Below, in pieces: positions 45,739 through 54,778 of a stretch of 64,000 bases of DNA. The first letter of the stretch is position 1; each line of letters opens with the position of its first letter. Both the position numbers and the translations under genes were made by a program. This DNA is from Streptomyces sp. NBC_01497 (GTDB taxonomy: Bacteria; Actinomycetota; Actinomycetes; Streptomycetales; Streptomycetaceae). The DNA lies in assembly GCF_036250695.1 (NCBI RefSeq), contig NZ_CP109427.1, positions 3,162,001 through 3,226,000 on the forward strand, read 5' to 3'. The notes beneath the pieces are model-generated. The model saw only the letters and a list, made by a program, of their open reading frames with translations. It ran no database searches and was not told the DNA's origin.

Positions 45739-47376
45739 TCAGCGGGCGCGGGCCACCCGCGCCTCGTCCCACACCGGCTCCGGGGTCTCCCGGAGGACGC
45801 CGTCCGCGCCGAAGACCAGGAAGCGGTCGAAGGAGCGGGCGAACCAGCGGTCGTGGGTGACCGCGACGACCGTCCCGTCGAACGCCTCCAGCCCCTCCTG
45901 CAGGGCCGATGCCGACTCCAGGTCCAGGTTGTCGGTCGGCTCGTCCAGGAGCAGCGTCGTCGCGCCGCCGAGTTCGAGCAGCAGGATCTGGAATCGGGCC
46001 TGCTGGCCGCCGGAGAGACGGTCGAAGGGCTGGTCACCGGCCACCGCCAGCTCGTAGCGCCGCAGGGCGGACATCGCCCGGCCCCGGTCCCGTGCGTGCT
46101 CCGACCAGAGGATGTCGACGAGCGTGCGCCCGAGGAGTTCGGGGTGCGCGTGCGTCTGCGCGAAGTGCCCGGGCACGACGCGCGCGCCGAGCCGCCACGC
46201 CCCGGTGTGGGCGACGTCCTCCCCGGCCAGCAGCCGCAGGAAGTGGGACTTGCCCGAGCCGTTGGAGCCGAGGACGGCGACCCGCTCGCCGTAGTAGAGC
46301 TCCAGCGAGAACGGCTTCATCAGCCCGGTGAGCTCCAGCTCCTCGCACATCACGACCCGCACGCCGGTGCGCCCGCCGCCGAGGCGCATGCGGATGTCCT
46401 GTTCACGGGGCGGCTCCGGCGGCGGCCCCGCGTCCTCGAACTTCTTGAACCGGGTCTGCATGGCCCGGTAGCGCGAGGCCATGTCGGGGCTGTTCTCGGC
46501 CTGCTGGCGCAGCCGCAGCACCAGCGCCCGCAGCCGCGCGTGCTCCTCGTCCCAGCGCCGCCGCAGTTCCTCGAAGCGCGCGAACCGCTCCCGCCGGGCC
46601 TCGTGGTACGTGCCGAAGCCGCCGCCGTGCACCCACACGTCCGACCCGGCGGGGCTGGGCTCGACGCTGACGATCTTCTCGGCGGCGCGCGCCAGCAGTT
46701 CCCGGTCGTGCGAGACGAACAGCACGGTCTTACGGGTCTCCCGCAGCCGCTCCTCCAGCCACCGCTTGCCGGGGACGTCGAGGTAGTTGTCCGGCTCGTC
46801 CAGCAGCAGCACCTCGTCCGGCCCGCGCAGCAGCGCCTCCAGCACGAGCCGCTTCTGCTCGCCGCCGCTCAGCGTGGTCACCTGCCGCCACTGCGCCTTC
46901 TCGTACGGCACCCCGAGCGCGGCGACGGTGCAGATGTCCCACAGCGTCTCGGCCTCGTACCCGTGCGCCTCCGCCCAGTCACTCAGGGCCTGGGCGTAGC
47001 GCATCTGGGCGCGCTCGTCGTCGACCGTCATGATCGCGTGCTCCGCCGCGTCGACGGCGCGGGCCGCCGCGCGGATCCGGGGCGCGGAGACGGACACCAG
47101 CAGGTCCCGTACGGTCCGCCCGTCGCTCCCGTCCGCGCCCGCGAGCGCCGAGCCGACGAACTGCGGCATGACGCCGAGGCCCCCGGTCACGGTGACCGTC
47201 CCGCCGTGCGGCTGGAGCTCGCCGGAGATCAGCCGCAGCAGAGTCGTCTTGCCGGCGCCGTTGGCCCCGACGAGGGCGACGACCGCCCCCTCGCCCACCC
47301 GGAACGAGGCGTCGCCGAGCAGCACCCGCCCGTCCGGCAGGTAGTACTCCAGGTGCGCGGCTTCGAGATGTCCCAT
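45739..47376 (-). CDS. ABC-F family ATPase (two ABC domains)
   Basis: 545 residues. Two nucleotide-binding domains on one chain with no membrane part: Walker A GANGAGKTT and GSNGSGKSH, signature LSGGEQKRL and LSGGQQARF, Walker B LLLDEPDNYLD and LLLDEPTDNLD. The inter-domain linker (about 250-330) is rich in Arg/Glu and helical. ABC-F proteins act on the ribosome, some giving antibiotic protection; which kind this is cannot be read from sequence. The second Walker A has His after Lys-Ser (GKSH), where Thr is more common. The ATG at 47376 is chosen; another lies nine bases upstream. Confidence 0.92.
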   Translation of the reverse strand: MGHLEAAHLEYYLPDGRVLLGDASFRVGEGAVVALVGANGAGKTTLLRLISGELQPHGGTVTVTGGLGVMPQFVGSALAGADGSDGRTVRDLLVSVSAPRIRAAARAVDAAEHAIMTVDDERAQMRYAQALSDWAEAHGYEAETLWDICTVAALGVPYEKAQWRQVTTLSGGEQKRLVLEALLRGPDEVLLLDEPDNYLDVPGKRWLEERLRETRKTVLFVSHDRELLARAAEKIVSVEPSPAGSDVWVHGGGFGTYHEARRERFARFEELRRRWDEEHARLRALVLRLRQQAENSPDMASRYRAMQTRFKKFEDAGPPPEPPREQDIRMRLGGGRTGVRVVMCEELELTGLMKPFSLELYYGERVAVLGSNGSGKSHFLRLLAGEDVAHTGAWRLGARVVPGHFAQTHAHPELLGRTLVDILWSEHARDRGRAMSALRRYELAVAGDQPFDRLSGGQQARFQILLLELGGATTLLLDEPTDNLDLESASALQEGLEAFDGTVVAVTHDRWFARSFDRFLVFGADGVLRETPEPVWDEARVARAR

Positions 47377-47469
47377 GCTGCGCATTGTGCGGCACACCCG
47401 GCCCGGCGCCCCAACTGTTTACCGGGCTCCCGGGCCCAACTCCCGCGCCGGCGGCCGTAAACTCCGGGC

Positions 47470-48498
47470 ATGAGTTTTGGGCAGGGGGGACCCCAGTGGG
47501 GTGGCGGCTCGGGGCCGCAGAACCAGAATCCGTACGGGTCCGGGAACGAGAACCCGTACGGTCCCGCGTACGGGCAGCAGCCGGCACAGGGGCAGCAGCA
47601 GCCGCAGGCACAGCCGCTGCCCCAGCAGCAGCCCTGGCAGCAGGGCCCGGGCGGGCCGGGGACGAGTGGGCCGGGTGGGTCGGACGGCACCCCCGACTGG
47701 TCCGCGCTGGCCGAGGCGTCCGAGGCGCGCGGCCGCCGCAAGCGCTGGTTCCTGATCGGCGGCATCGCGCTCGCCACCTGCGCGGTCGGTGCGATCGTCG
47801 CGACCGCCGTCGTCTCCGCGGGCAGCGGTGACAGCGCGAGCCGTGCGGACGGTCCGGGTCCGGGAAGGACCGGGGCGCTGCCCCCGCTGCCCGAGCCGTC
47901 CACCTCGCCGGAGCCGTCCTTCTCCTCGGTGGCGCCGAAGCCGCCGCCGAACCCGAAGGACTTCATCGACAGTGCCGCGAAGGACAGGGCGCCCCTCAGC
48001 GCGGCGACGCTGTTCCCGGGGAAGCGGCTGACGATAGGCGACCGGACGTACGTGAAGGGCGCCATCGCCTCCACCACGAGCTGTTCGGCGGCGACGCAGG
48101 GCGCGCTCGGTCCCTCGCTCGGCGCGCACGGCTGCACGCAGGTGATCCGAGCCACGTACACCAAGGACGGCGTGGCGGTCACGGTCGGCGTCGCCGTCTT
48201 CGACCAGGAGGCGCAGGCCCTCGCGGTGAAGAACCAGGGGCCGGGCGGCGGTGTCGCGTCGCTGGCCGGCGCGGGCGTGCCGACGTTCTGCCGCGTCACG
48301 GTGTGCCGCACGACGACCAACTCGTACGGCCGCTACGCGTACTTCACGGTCGGCGGCTTCGAGACGCGGCGGGCGGTGACGGCCAAGGACAAGCCGGTCT
48401 TCACCGCAGGCGACGACATCTCGAACTTCGCGTTCCGCCAGATCGCGGCGCGCGGTCAGAGCCAGGCGTCGGCCGCCGCGGCGGCGCAGGACCGGTGA
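47470..48498 (+). CDS. Membrane-anchored protein with Gln/Pro/Gly-rich N-terminus
   Basis: 342 residues. The first 70 are Gln/Pro/Gly/Tyr-rich and cytoplasmic. One membrane helix (WFLIGGIALATCAVGAIVATAV) follows, then a Pro/Ser linker and an extracytoplasmic domain (KDFIDSAAKDRAPLSAATLF then ASTTSCSAATQGALGPSLGA) with four Cys that may form two disulfides. It matches a common Streptomyces membrane-protein layout, but I know no function. Monocistronic. Confidence 0.75.
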   Translation: MSFGQGGPQWGGGSGPQNQNPYGSGNENPYGPAYGQQPAQGQQQPQAQPLPQQQPWQQGPGGPGTSGPGGSDGTPDWSALAEASEARGRRKRWFLIGGIALATCAVGAIVATAVVSAGSGDSASRADGPGPGRTGALPPLPEPSTSPEPSFSSVAPKPPPNPKDFIDSAAKDRAPLSAATLFPGKRLTIGDRTYVKGAIASTTSCSAATQGALGPSLGAHGCTQVIRATYTKDGVAVTVGVAVFDQEAQALAVKNQGPGGGVASLAGAGVPTFCRVTVCRTTTNSYGRYAYFTVGGFETRRAVTAKDKPVFTAGDDISNFAFRQIAARGQSQASAAAAAQDR

Positions 48499-48643
48499 GG
48501 TGACGGTCCGGGACCGGCCGGCCGGCCGCGCGGGTGCACGACGGGGCGCGCGGCCGTGGGCCGACCGCGCGGACCGGTGACGCGCCGGGGCCGTGCGGCG
48601 GTGTGCCGGGGCGGCGCGGCGGCGCAACGAGCAGGAGCGCGAG

Positions 48644-48970
48644 ATGACGCGCATGCTCCACCTGAGCCTGCCGCCCGACAGCCCGCTCGCCCACGAGCAC
48701 CCGGTCCCGGACGCCGTGGTCGCGACGATCGCCGAGGGCATGCGCACCGGTGAACTCTCGGCGTCGGTCAGCCCCGGAATCGCGGCGGAGATCGTGACGG
48801 GCACCTACTTCGACACCCTCAGCCGCCGGCTGATGACGGCGGAGGCAGGTGCTCCCGCCCCGTTCGACCTGGCCGGCCGGCTGGCTCAGAAGCTGGACGT
48901 GATCCTCGCGGGCCTGTCCTGCCGGGCCCCCGGGCCGGGCGCGGAACCGGCGGGGCGGAACGCCGGATGA
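48644..48970 (+). pseudogene. C-terminal remnant of a TetR-type regulator
   Basis: About 108 residues with the look of a TetR ligand-domain end (VVATIAEGMRTGELSASVSP then GIAAEIVTGTYFDTLSRRLM). No helix-turn-helix precedes it: the 150 bases before the ATG, back to the previous gene, are GC-rich and have no HTH in any frame, although the frame reaches 48593 (RRRNEQEREMTRML fits an internal TetR helix). It is best read as a truncated gene. Confidence 0.55.
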
Positions 48971-48998
48971 CGTCCGCCCCGCCGACTCCTTCCACGAC

Positions 48999-49053
48999 GA
49001 ACGGCCCGCTGACGCTCCCGGCCGGTGGGCGGGGAAGCGTCAGCGGGCCGTTC
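48999..49053. terminator. Bidirectional hairpin terminator
   Basis: Perfect 18-bp inverted repeat (48999-49016 and 49036-49053) with a 19-base loop between the TetR remnant and the convergent aquaporin gene, six bases from the aquaporin stop. Confidence 0.8.
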
Positions 49054-49058
49054 CCGCA

Positions 49059-49901
49059 TCACACGTCGGGCTCGGGCACGCGGCCGGGCGGCTCGGGCTC
49101 GGCGCTGGGCAGCCACCGCTGGATCACGAACTTGTAGAAGCCGCCGCCGATGAGCCCGCCGATGAGCGGCCCGGCGATGGGCACCCAGAAGTACAGGTTG
49201 CCCCATTGGTCGCGCCAGGCGGTGTGGTACCCGGTGATGAAGCTGGCAAGACGGGGACCGAAGTCACGCGCGGGGTTGATGGCGTAGCCGGCGTTGGTGC
49301 CCCACGCCATGCCGATGGCCACCACGACCAGGCCGATGATGAAGGGCGCCATGTTCGCCTTCGGCGGCGTGTTCAGCGCGTCGGTGATGGCGAAGATGAG
49401 CAGGAGCAGCAGCGCCGTACCGATGACCTGGTCGCGGAAGGCACCCCACTCGTGGACCCCCGCCGCGGCGTTGCCGTTCCCGGGCAGCGTCGAGAAGACG
49501 AACTGCGTCGCGAAGGTGTGCTTCGGGTCGGCGCGGGCGAGGACTTCGGTGTAGTTCCACCGCACCAGGAGCGCCGCCGCGAAGGCACCCGCCGTCTGCG
49601 CCAGGAAGTACGGCGCGACCTTGGCCCAGGGGAAGCCCCTGAACGCGGCCAGGCTGAGGGTGACCGCCGGGTTGAGGTGGGCACCACTGAGGCGGGCGGC
49701 GACGTAGACGCCCAGGGTGACACCCAGGCCCCAGGCCCAGGAGATGCTGTCGTGGTCGCCGAGTCCGCCCTTCGGGCTGGTGAGAGCGCCACCCGCGACG
49801 ACCTGGGCGACGACTCCGCAGCCGAAGAGAATCAGGACCATCGTGCCCACGAATTCCGCGGCCGTTTCTCTGAACAGTTGCGATCTGCCGGATTTCTTCA
49901 T
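49059..49901 (-). CDS. MIP family channel, aquaglyceroporin (GlpF-like)
   Basis: 280 residues with six membrane helices and the two half-helix pore motifs, Asn-Pro-Ala at 77-79 (SGAHLNPAVT) and Asn-Pro-Ala-Arg-Asp at 209-213 (INPARDFGPR). The Asp after the second motif is the classic mark of glycerol-conducting members over pure water channels. No glycerol kinase is adjacent. The ATG at 49901 begins MKKSGRSQLFRETAAEF; the frame is open 27 codons further up, but GAGGAG about 11 bases before the ATG supports this start. Confidence 0.9.
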   Translation of the reverse strand: MKKSGRSQLFRETAAEFVGTMVLILFGCGVVAQVVAGGALTSPKGGLGDHDSISWAWGLGVTLGVYVAARLSGAHLNPAVTLSLAAFRGFPWAKVAPYFLAQTAGAFAAALLVRWNYTEVLARADPKHTFATQFVFSTLPGNGNAAAGVHEWGAFRDQVIGTALLLLLIFAITDALNTPPKANMAPFIIGLVVVAIGMAWGTNAGYAINPARDFGPRLASFITGYHTAWRDQWGNLYFWVPIAGPLIGGLIGGGFYKFVIQRWLPSAEPEPPGRVPEPDV

Positions 49902-50826
49902 GTCAATCTGCGTCTCCTCGGAAGTGGGGCGCAGGCGGATGGATTCAGCCGGCCCGTGGCTTGGCCCATCGTGAAACGGCACCGCCCGACCGGCACGCCG
50001 AGGACGGCTCCGGTCCCCTTGAGGGAGTAGTCGGTTGCTCCAAACGGTGGTGGCGGCCCCCTCGCGCGCCCCACGGGTAATCCGCGAGGGCTCCCCCGCC
50101 CGGGAGCCTGCCGCGCACCGGGTGCGGCGGCACGGGAGTCCTCCGCCACGTACGGGTGCGGACGAGCAGGGCCGGGCGGGGAACGGGCGTGGGGCGTCCG
50201 TGGCGGAGCCCCGCCACGGACGGGCGCGAACGCACGCGGAGCGACCTCGCCGCGGACGGGCGCGCCGACGGGGGCGGCACCACGGTCACGGACGGGTGCG
50301 ACGGGCGCGGGACGGCGCCCCTGGCCCGGGCGGGTGCCATGGACGCAACCCCCGTCACGAACGGGCGGCACCGGCCCGGGGACCCCCGCCGCCGTAACGC
50401 ACGCCGTAACGCACGGGCACAGCACGCACGGCAGCCCCCGCTGTGTCACGAACGGGCACAGCACGCGCGGGGCCCCTGTCACGAATGTCACCACACAGGC
50501 GTACCGGCTGCGGGGCGTCCCGCCGGACGGCCACGGTGTCGTCGGCGGTGACCGCCACCCGGGTCCCGCTCGCCGGCACGACGACATGCCGGAACCACTC
50601 CCGCACCGCACCTCGTCGCCACCGCGGGCGCGCCGGACGCCAGGCAGCGCCGCCGTAAAGGTGCGGCAGCCCCGCCTCGGCGGCTGGAGGGCGTCGGCGT
50701 CGGCCGCGACGCCGGAGTCGCATCTCGTCGCTCCGTGTCGCTCCGCGCGAGGCGTGACGATCCCCGAAGGACCGGCCGGACGCAACGCGGCCTGCGCGCC
50801 CCGGGTGAGCGTGCGTCAGAGGTGCG
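49902..50826. other. Gene-poor 0.9 kb with dispersed repeats
   Basis: No intact gene is evident. Between about 50145 and 50495 a degenerate element of the form GTCACGRACGGGCRC recurs seven or eight times at irregular spacing (about 30-70 bases; for example near 50217, 50287, 50355, 50446). A GNAT-like remnant lies at 50515-50620 on the minus strand. It separates the aquaporin from the catabolic operon. Confidence 0.5.
50515..50620 (-). pseudogene. Fragment of a GNAT acetyltransferase gene
   Basis: About 35 codons of strong codon bias reading VREWFRHVVVPASGTRVAVT, which matches the strand-helix start of many GNAT proteins. Upstream the matching sequence (GGDEVR) is in another frame, and downstream the frame dissolves into repeats. 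A decayed gene fragment is the best explanation. Confidence 0.3.
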
Positions 50827-51519
50827 TCACTCGCGCGTCTTCAGCGGTCCGGCGCCCTGGGGTTGCGCGCCGGGTGTGGCCAGCAACTCCTCGATGACGC
50901 TGTCCAGATGGGCCCGGGCTGCCGCTTCGGCGGCCGGACCGTCGCCCGCCACGACCGCCTCGATGATCGCGAGGTGCTGGGGCAGCGACTTGGTGGGCCG
51001 CCCGGGGCGCAGGGCCAGCCGGAACTGGTAGCGGACCATCTGTCCCTTGAGCCGGTCCAGCAGCCCGCCGGCCACCTTCTGGCCGCTCATGTCGGCGATG
51101 GTCGCGTGCAGTTGCCGGTTGAGGGCGGAGTACGTGTTGAGGTCGCCGCCGGTGACGGCCTCCCGCATCCTCGTGCCGATCTCGCGCAGGCTCTCACGCT
51201 GCTCGGCGGGGGCGTGCTGGGCGGCGCGGCGGGCGCACAGGCCCTCCAGGGCCGCGCGGCACTCGGTGATCTGGATGGCCTCCTCGACGGAGACGACCCG
51301 CACGCGCGCTCCCCGGCGCGGCACGAGCTCCACGAGCCCTTCCGCCGCGAGGTCCTGCAACGCCTCCCGGACGCAGTTGCGGGTCGCGTGGAGGGTCTCG
51401 GAGAGCTCCTGCTCGACGAGGCGCTGCCCCGGGACCAGGTCTCCCGCCGAGAGCGCCTGGCGGATCGCCGTACTCACCAAGCGGCGTCCCTCCTGACCGG
51501 TCACCCGGTTGTCCGCCAC
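50827..51519 (-). CDS. GntR family (FCD domain) regulator of the PDC/oxalomesaconate operon
   Basis: 230 residues. A winged HTH at about 10-76 (STAIRQALSAGDLVPGQRLV then TRNCVREALQDLAAEGLVEL) is followed by a helical FCD ligand domain (about 85-210) with the metal-ligand pattern LNRQLHATIADMSG and QHLAIIEAV. It is divergent from the catabolic operon at 51667, and an ATTGTCAACAAT palindrome overlaps that promoter, so it is the likely repressor, relieved by a pathway acid (inference). The GTG at 51519 has GGGGGAG just upstream. Confidence 0.9.
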   Translation of the reverse strand: MADNRVTGQEGRRLVSTAIRQALSAGDLVPGQRLVEQELSETLHATRNCVREALQDLAAEGLVELVPRRGARVRVVSVEEAIQITECRAALEGLCARRAAQHAPAEQRESLREIGTRMREAVTGGDLNTYSALNRQLHATIADMSGQKVAGGLLDRLKGQMVRYQFRLALRPGRPTKSLPQHLAIIEAVVAGDGPAAEAAARAHLDSVIEELLATPGAQPQGAGPLKTRE

Positions 51520-51608
51520 GCGTCTCCCCCTCGGTCCTTCGGTCTCTCTCGTCACGTCCCTGCGGAGTCTATCCATTTCCCGGCTGGGGTGACTCTTTCG
51601 TCAAACTT

Positions 51609-51638
51609 ATTGTCAACAATCTCGTTGATGGTTATGTT
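51609..51638 (+). promoter_or_regulatory. Promoter and GntR operator of the catabolic operon
   Basis: TTGTCA (51610-51615), 17 bases, TATGTT (51633-51638): a strong vegetative promoter for the genes from 51667 on. The palindrome ATTGTCAACAAT (51609-51620), of the TTGT-N-ACAA type bound by FCD-GntR repressors, covers the -35 box. Confidence 0.7.
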
Positions 51639-51666
51639 GACGCTCAGCACCAGCGAGGGGAGAGCA

Positions 51667-53028
51667 ATGACGCAGCCCACGACGGTCCGGCCGCAACGGC
51701 CCGGGGACACCCCCGGCCCGGGCCAGGACCGACCGGACCCGGCCGACGGACGGCCGCCGGGAGGACAGACCGCGGTCCCCTGCTGGTTCCTACGCGGCGG
51801 CACCTCGCGCGGCCCGTTCTTCCGCGCCGGCGACCTGCCCGCCGCGACCGGCGACCGGGACGCCGTCCTCCTGTCCGTGATGGGCTCCCCCGATCCGCGC
51901 CAGATCGACGGCATCGGCGGGGCGCACCCGCTGACCAGCAAGGCCGGGATCGTGGACCGCAGCGAGCGGGACGGCGTCGACCTGGAGTTCCTGTTCTGCC
52001 AGCTCCAGCCGGACAACGACACCGTGGACACCACGCCGAACTGCGGGAACATGCTCGCGGCCGTCGTCCCGTTCGCCGTCGAGTCGGGCCTGCTGGTCCC
52101 CCGCGGCGACACCACCACGGCGCGTGTCCTGACGCTGAACACCGGGCTGACCGCGGACATCACCGTGTCCACCCCGCTCGGCGGGGACGGCCGCCGCCAC
52201 GTCGCGTACGGGGGCGACGCCCGCATCGACGGCGTCCCCGGCACGGCCGCCCCCGTCACGATCAACTTCCTCGACACGGCCGGATCCGTGTGCGCGTCCC
52301 TGCTGCCCACGGGCCACGTGCGGGACCGGGTCGAGGTCGCGGGGGTCGGGCAGGTCGACGTCACCTGCATCGACAACGGCCAGCCCCTGGTGATCGTCGA
52401 GGCCGCCGCCCTGGGCCGCACCGGCTACGAGTCCGCGGCCGCACTCAACACCGACGACGAGCTCAAGGCCCGCGTCGAGGACCTGCGTCTGACCTGCGGG
52501 GAGCTGATGGGCCTCGGCGACGTGAGCGCGAAGAACTATCCGAAGATGACGCTCGTCGCGCCCGCCGCCCACGGCGGCACGATCTCCACCCGCAGCTTCA
52601 TCCCCCGGGTGTGCCACGAGTCCATCGGCGTCCTGGCCGCCGTCACCGCGGCCACGGCGTGCGTGCTGGAGGGCACCGTCGCCCACCAGGTCGTGACGGC
52701 GGCCTCCCCCGGCACGGCCGGCCGGGGCGCCACCCCGGCCGCCGATCACACGGACGCCGCGAGCGGCACCCCGGCCGCCGCCGCGGCCGTCGACCTCACC
52801 GTCTCCGTCGAGCACCCCTCCGGCGAGTTCAGCGTCCAGCTCGGCCTGGACCCGGCCGACCGCACCCGCGTGACCAAGTCGGCGCTGCTGCGCACCGCAC
52901 GCCTGATCATGGCCGGCGCCGCCATGGTCCCGGACCGCCTCGCGGGCCCCCTCCCCCACGGCCCCGGGCGTACGGACACCCCACTGCCCCCCACCGGCAC
53001 CGCGTCACCCGAGAAGGAACAGCGATGA
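51667..53028 (+). CDS. 4-oxalomesaconate tautomerase-like PrpF family protein (LigU/GalD-like)
   Basis: Predicted to isomerise the keto/enol or cis/trans forms of 4-oxalomesaconate so that the hydratase can use it. 453 residues. The PrpF motif is at the domain start (PCWFLRGGTSRGPFF), followed by DGIGGAHPLTSKAGIV and DTTPNCGNMLAAVVPFAVE, typical of the GalD/LigU branch. The first 35 residues and a segment near 360-385 are Pro/Ala/Gly-rich extras. The context (LigJ-, LigK- and LigI-like genes follow in one operon) favours OMA over 2-methylaconitate as substrate. The stop overlaps the next start (ATGA). Confidence 0.85.
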   Translation: MTQPTTVRPQRPGDTPGPGQDRPDPADGRPPGGQTAVPCWFLRGGTSRGPFFRAGDLPAATGDRDAVLLSVMGSPDPRQIDGIGGAHPLTSKAGIVDRSERDGVDLEFLFCQLQPDNDTVDTTPNCGNMLAAVVPFAVESGLLVPRGDTTTARVLTLNTGLTADITVSTPLGGDGRRHVAYGGDARIDGVPGTAAPVTINFLDTAGSVCASLLPTGHVRDRVEVAGVGQVDVTCIDNGQPLVIVEAAALGRTGYESAAALNTDDELKARVEDLRLTCGELMGLGDVSAKNYPKMTLVAPAAHGGTISTRSFIPRVCHESIGVLAAVTAATACVLEGTVAHQVVTAASPGTAGRGATPAADHTDAASGTPAAAAAVDLTVSVEHPSGEFSVQLGLDPADRTRVTKSALLRTARLIMAGAAMVPDRLAGPLPHGPGRTDTPLPPTGTASPEKEQR

Positions 53029-54050
53029 TCATCGACTGCCACGGCCACTACACCACCGCCCCGCCCGCGCTCGGCGCGTGGCGCGAGCGGCAGATCGCGG
53101 GGCTGAGTGACCCCTCGGCCGTGCCCGACGTCGCCGACCTGCGCATCAGCGACGACGAGCTGCGGGAGAGCATCGAGTCGAACCAGCTGCGCATGATGGA
53201 CGAGCGCGGCATCGACGTCACGATCTTCTCGCCGCGCGCCTCCTTCATGGCGCACCACATCGGCGACTTCGCGACCTCCTCCCGCTGGGCGGCGATCTGC
53301 AACGAGCTCTGCCACCGCGTCGCCGCGCTCTACCCGGAGCGCTTCGTACCGGCCGCGATGCTGCCGCAGTCGCCGGGCGTGGACCCGGCCACCTGCGTGC
53401 CGGAGCTCGTACGGACCGTCGAGGAGTACGGGGCCGTCGCGGTGAACCTGAACCCCGACCCGTCGGGCGGCCACTGGACCGCGCCGCCGCTGACCGACCG
53501 CTCCTGGTACCCGCTCTACGAGAAGCTCGTGGAGTACGACATACCGGCGATGGTGCACGTCAGCACCAGCGTCAACCCCGCCTTCCACACCACGGGCGCG
53601 CACTACCTGAACGCCGACACCACGGTGTTCATGCAGCTCATCCAGGGTGACCTGTTCACCGACTTCCCGTCGCTGCGGCTGGTCGTCCCGCACGGCGGCG
53701 GCGCCGTCCCCTACCACTGGGGCCGGTTCCGGGGCCTCGCGATGGCGCTGAAGAAGCCGCCCCTGGAGGAGCACGTCCTCGGCAACGTCTTCTTCGACAC
53801 CTGCGTGTACCACCAGCCGGGCATCGACCTCCTCCTCGACGTCGTGCCCCGCCGGAACGTCCTGTTCGCCTCGGAGATGATCGGCGCCGTCCGCGACATC
53901 GACCCGTGCTCGGGCCACCACTTCGACGACACACGCCGCTACGTGGAGGCCGCGGGACTGACCTCCGCCGAGGTCGCCGACATCCAGGAGCACAACATCC
54001 GCGCCGTCTACCCGCGTCTCGACGCCCTGCTGCAGCAGCAGGGGCGTTGA
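53025..54050 (+). CDS. 4-oxalomesaconate hydratase-like amidohydrolase (LigJ-like)
   Basis: Predicted to add water to 4-oxalomesaconate, giving 4-carboxy-4-hydroxy-2-oxoadipate. 341 residues, TIM-barrel amidohydrolase. The opening [20 protein letters not shown] carries the His-x-His metal ligands (His6, His8) and is characteristic of LigJ. Further His occur in [10 protein letters not shown] and [17 protein letters not shown], and [14 protein letters not shown] near the C-terminus holds the acidic residue. It is not related to the PIG-L-type GalB hydratase of pseudomonads. Confidence 0.88.
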   Translation: MIIDCHGHYTTAPPALGAWRERQIAGLSDPSAVPDVADLRISDDELRESIESNQLRMMDERGIDVTIFSPRASFMAHHIGDFATSSRWAAICNELCHRVAALYPERFVPAAMLPQSPGVDPATCVPELVRTVEEYGAVAVNLNPDPSGGHWTAPPLTDRSWYPLYEKLVEYDIPAMVHVSTSVNPAFHTTGAHYLNADTTVFMQLIQGDLFTDFPSLRLVVPHGGGAVPYHWGRFRGLAMALKKPPLEEHVLGNVFFDTCVYHQPGIDLLLDVVPRRNVLFASEMIGAVRDIDPCSGHHFDDTRRYVEAAGLTSAEVADIQEHNIRAVYPRLDALLQQQGR

Positions 54051-54070
54051 CGCCAAGGGAGCACATCACC

Positions 54071-54778
54071 ATGTACGAACTGGGAGTCGTCCACCAGGAC
54101 ATTTCCCGCGCGTCGAGCGCCGACGTCGCCGCGCTGGCCCCGCTGGGCGTCAGCACCGTCCACGAGGCGATGGGCCGCACCGGCCTGATGCGCCCCTACA
54201 TCCGGCCCGTCTACCGCGGCGCCGCGTTCTGCGGAACCGCCGTGACCGTGCTGCTCCAGCCCGGCGACAACTGGATGCTGCACGTCGCCGTCGAGCAGCT
54301 GCAGCCGGGCGACGTCCTCGTCGCGGCCTGCACCACGGAGAACGAGGACGGCTTCTTCGGCGAGCTGCTGGCGACCTCGGCGCGCGCTCGTGGCGCCGGC
54401 GGCCTGGTCATCGACGGCGGCTGCCGGGACGTCGCGGCCCTGGAGGAGATGGACTTCCCCGTCTTCAGCCGCGCCGTGCACGCGAAGGGCACCGTGAAGG
54501 CGACCCTCGGGTCCGTCAACATCCCCGTGGTCTGCGCGGGCGCCCTCGTCCACCCCGGTGACGTCGTCGTCGCCGACGCGGACGGTGTGGCCGTCGTGCC
54601 GGCGGGCCGCGCGGCCGAGGTCGCGGAGGCCGGCCACCGGCGCGAGGCGAACGAGGAGGGCAAGCGGCGCCGGTTCGCGACGGGTGAGCTGGGCCTCGAC
54701 ATGTACGGGATGCGCGAGCCGCTGAAGGCCGCCGGGCTCCGGTACGTGGGCGGACCGACGCGGGGGGCGGGCGCATGA
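54071..54778 (+). CDS. 4-carboxy-4-hydroxy-2-oxoadipate aldolase / oxaloacetate decarboxylase (LigK-like, RraA fold)
   Basis: Predicted to split CHA into pyruvate and oxaloacetate, the last step of the branch. 235 residues with the HMG/CHA aldolase (RraA-like) fold: [15 protein letters not shown] at the start, [18 protein letters not shown], and the metal/substrate loop [14 protein letters not shown] with the conserved Asp-x-x-x-Arg-Asp. The ATG at 54071 has AAGGGAG upstream. Its stop overlaps the start of the PDC lactonase gene. Confidence 0.9.
   Translation: MYELGVVHQDISRASSADVAALAPLGVSTVHEAMGRTGLMRPYIRPVYRGAAFCGTAVTVLLQPGDNWMLHVAVEQLQPGDVLVAACTTENEDGFFGELLATSARARGAGGLVIDGGCRDVAALEEMDFPVFSRAVHAKGTVKATLGSVNIPVVCAGALVHPGDVVVADADGVAVVPAGRAAEVAEAGHRREANEEGKRRRFATGELGLDMYGMREPLKAAGLRYVGGPTRGAGA

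Noticed and set aside
45739..47376. Calling the ABC-F protein a specific antibiotic-resistance factor
   Set aside because: Sequence alone does not separate resistance ABC-F proteins from housekeeping ones; no antibiotic cluster adjoins it.
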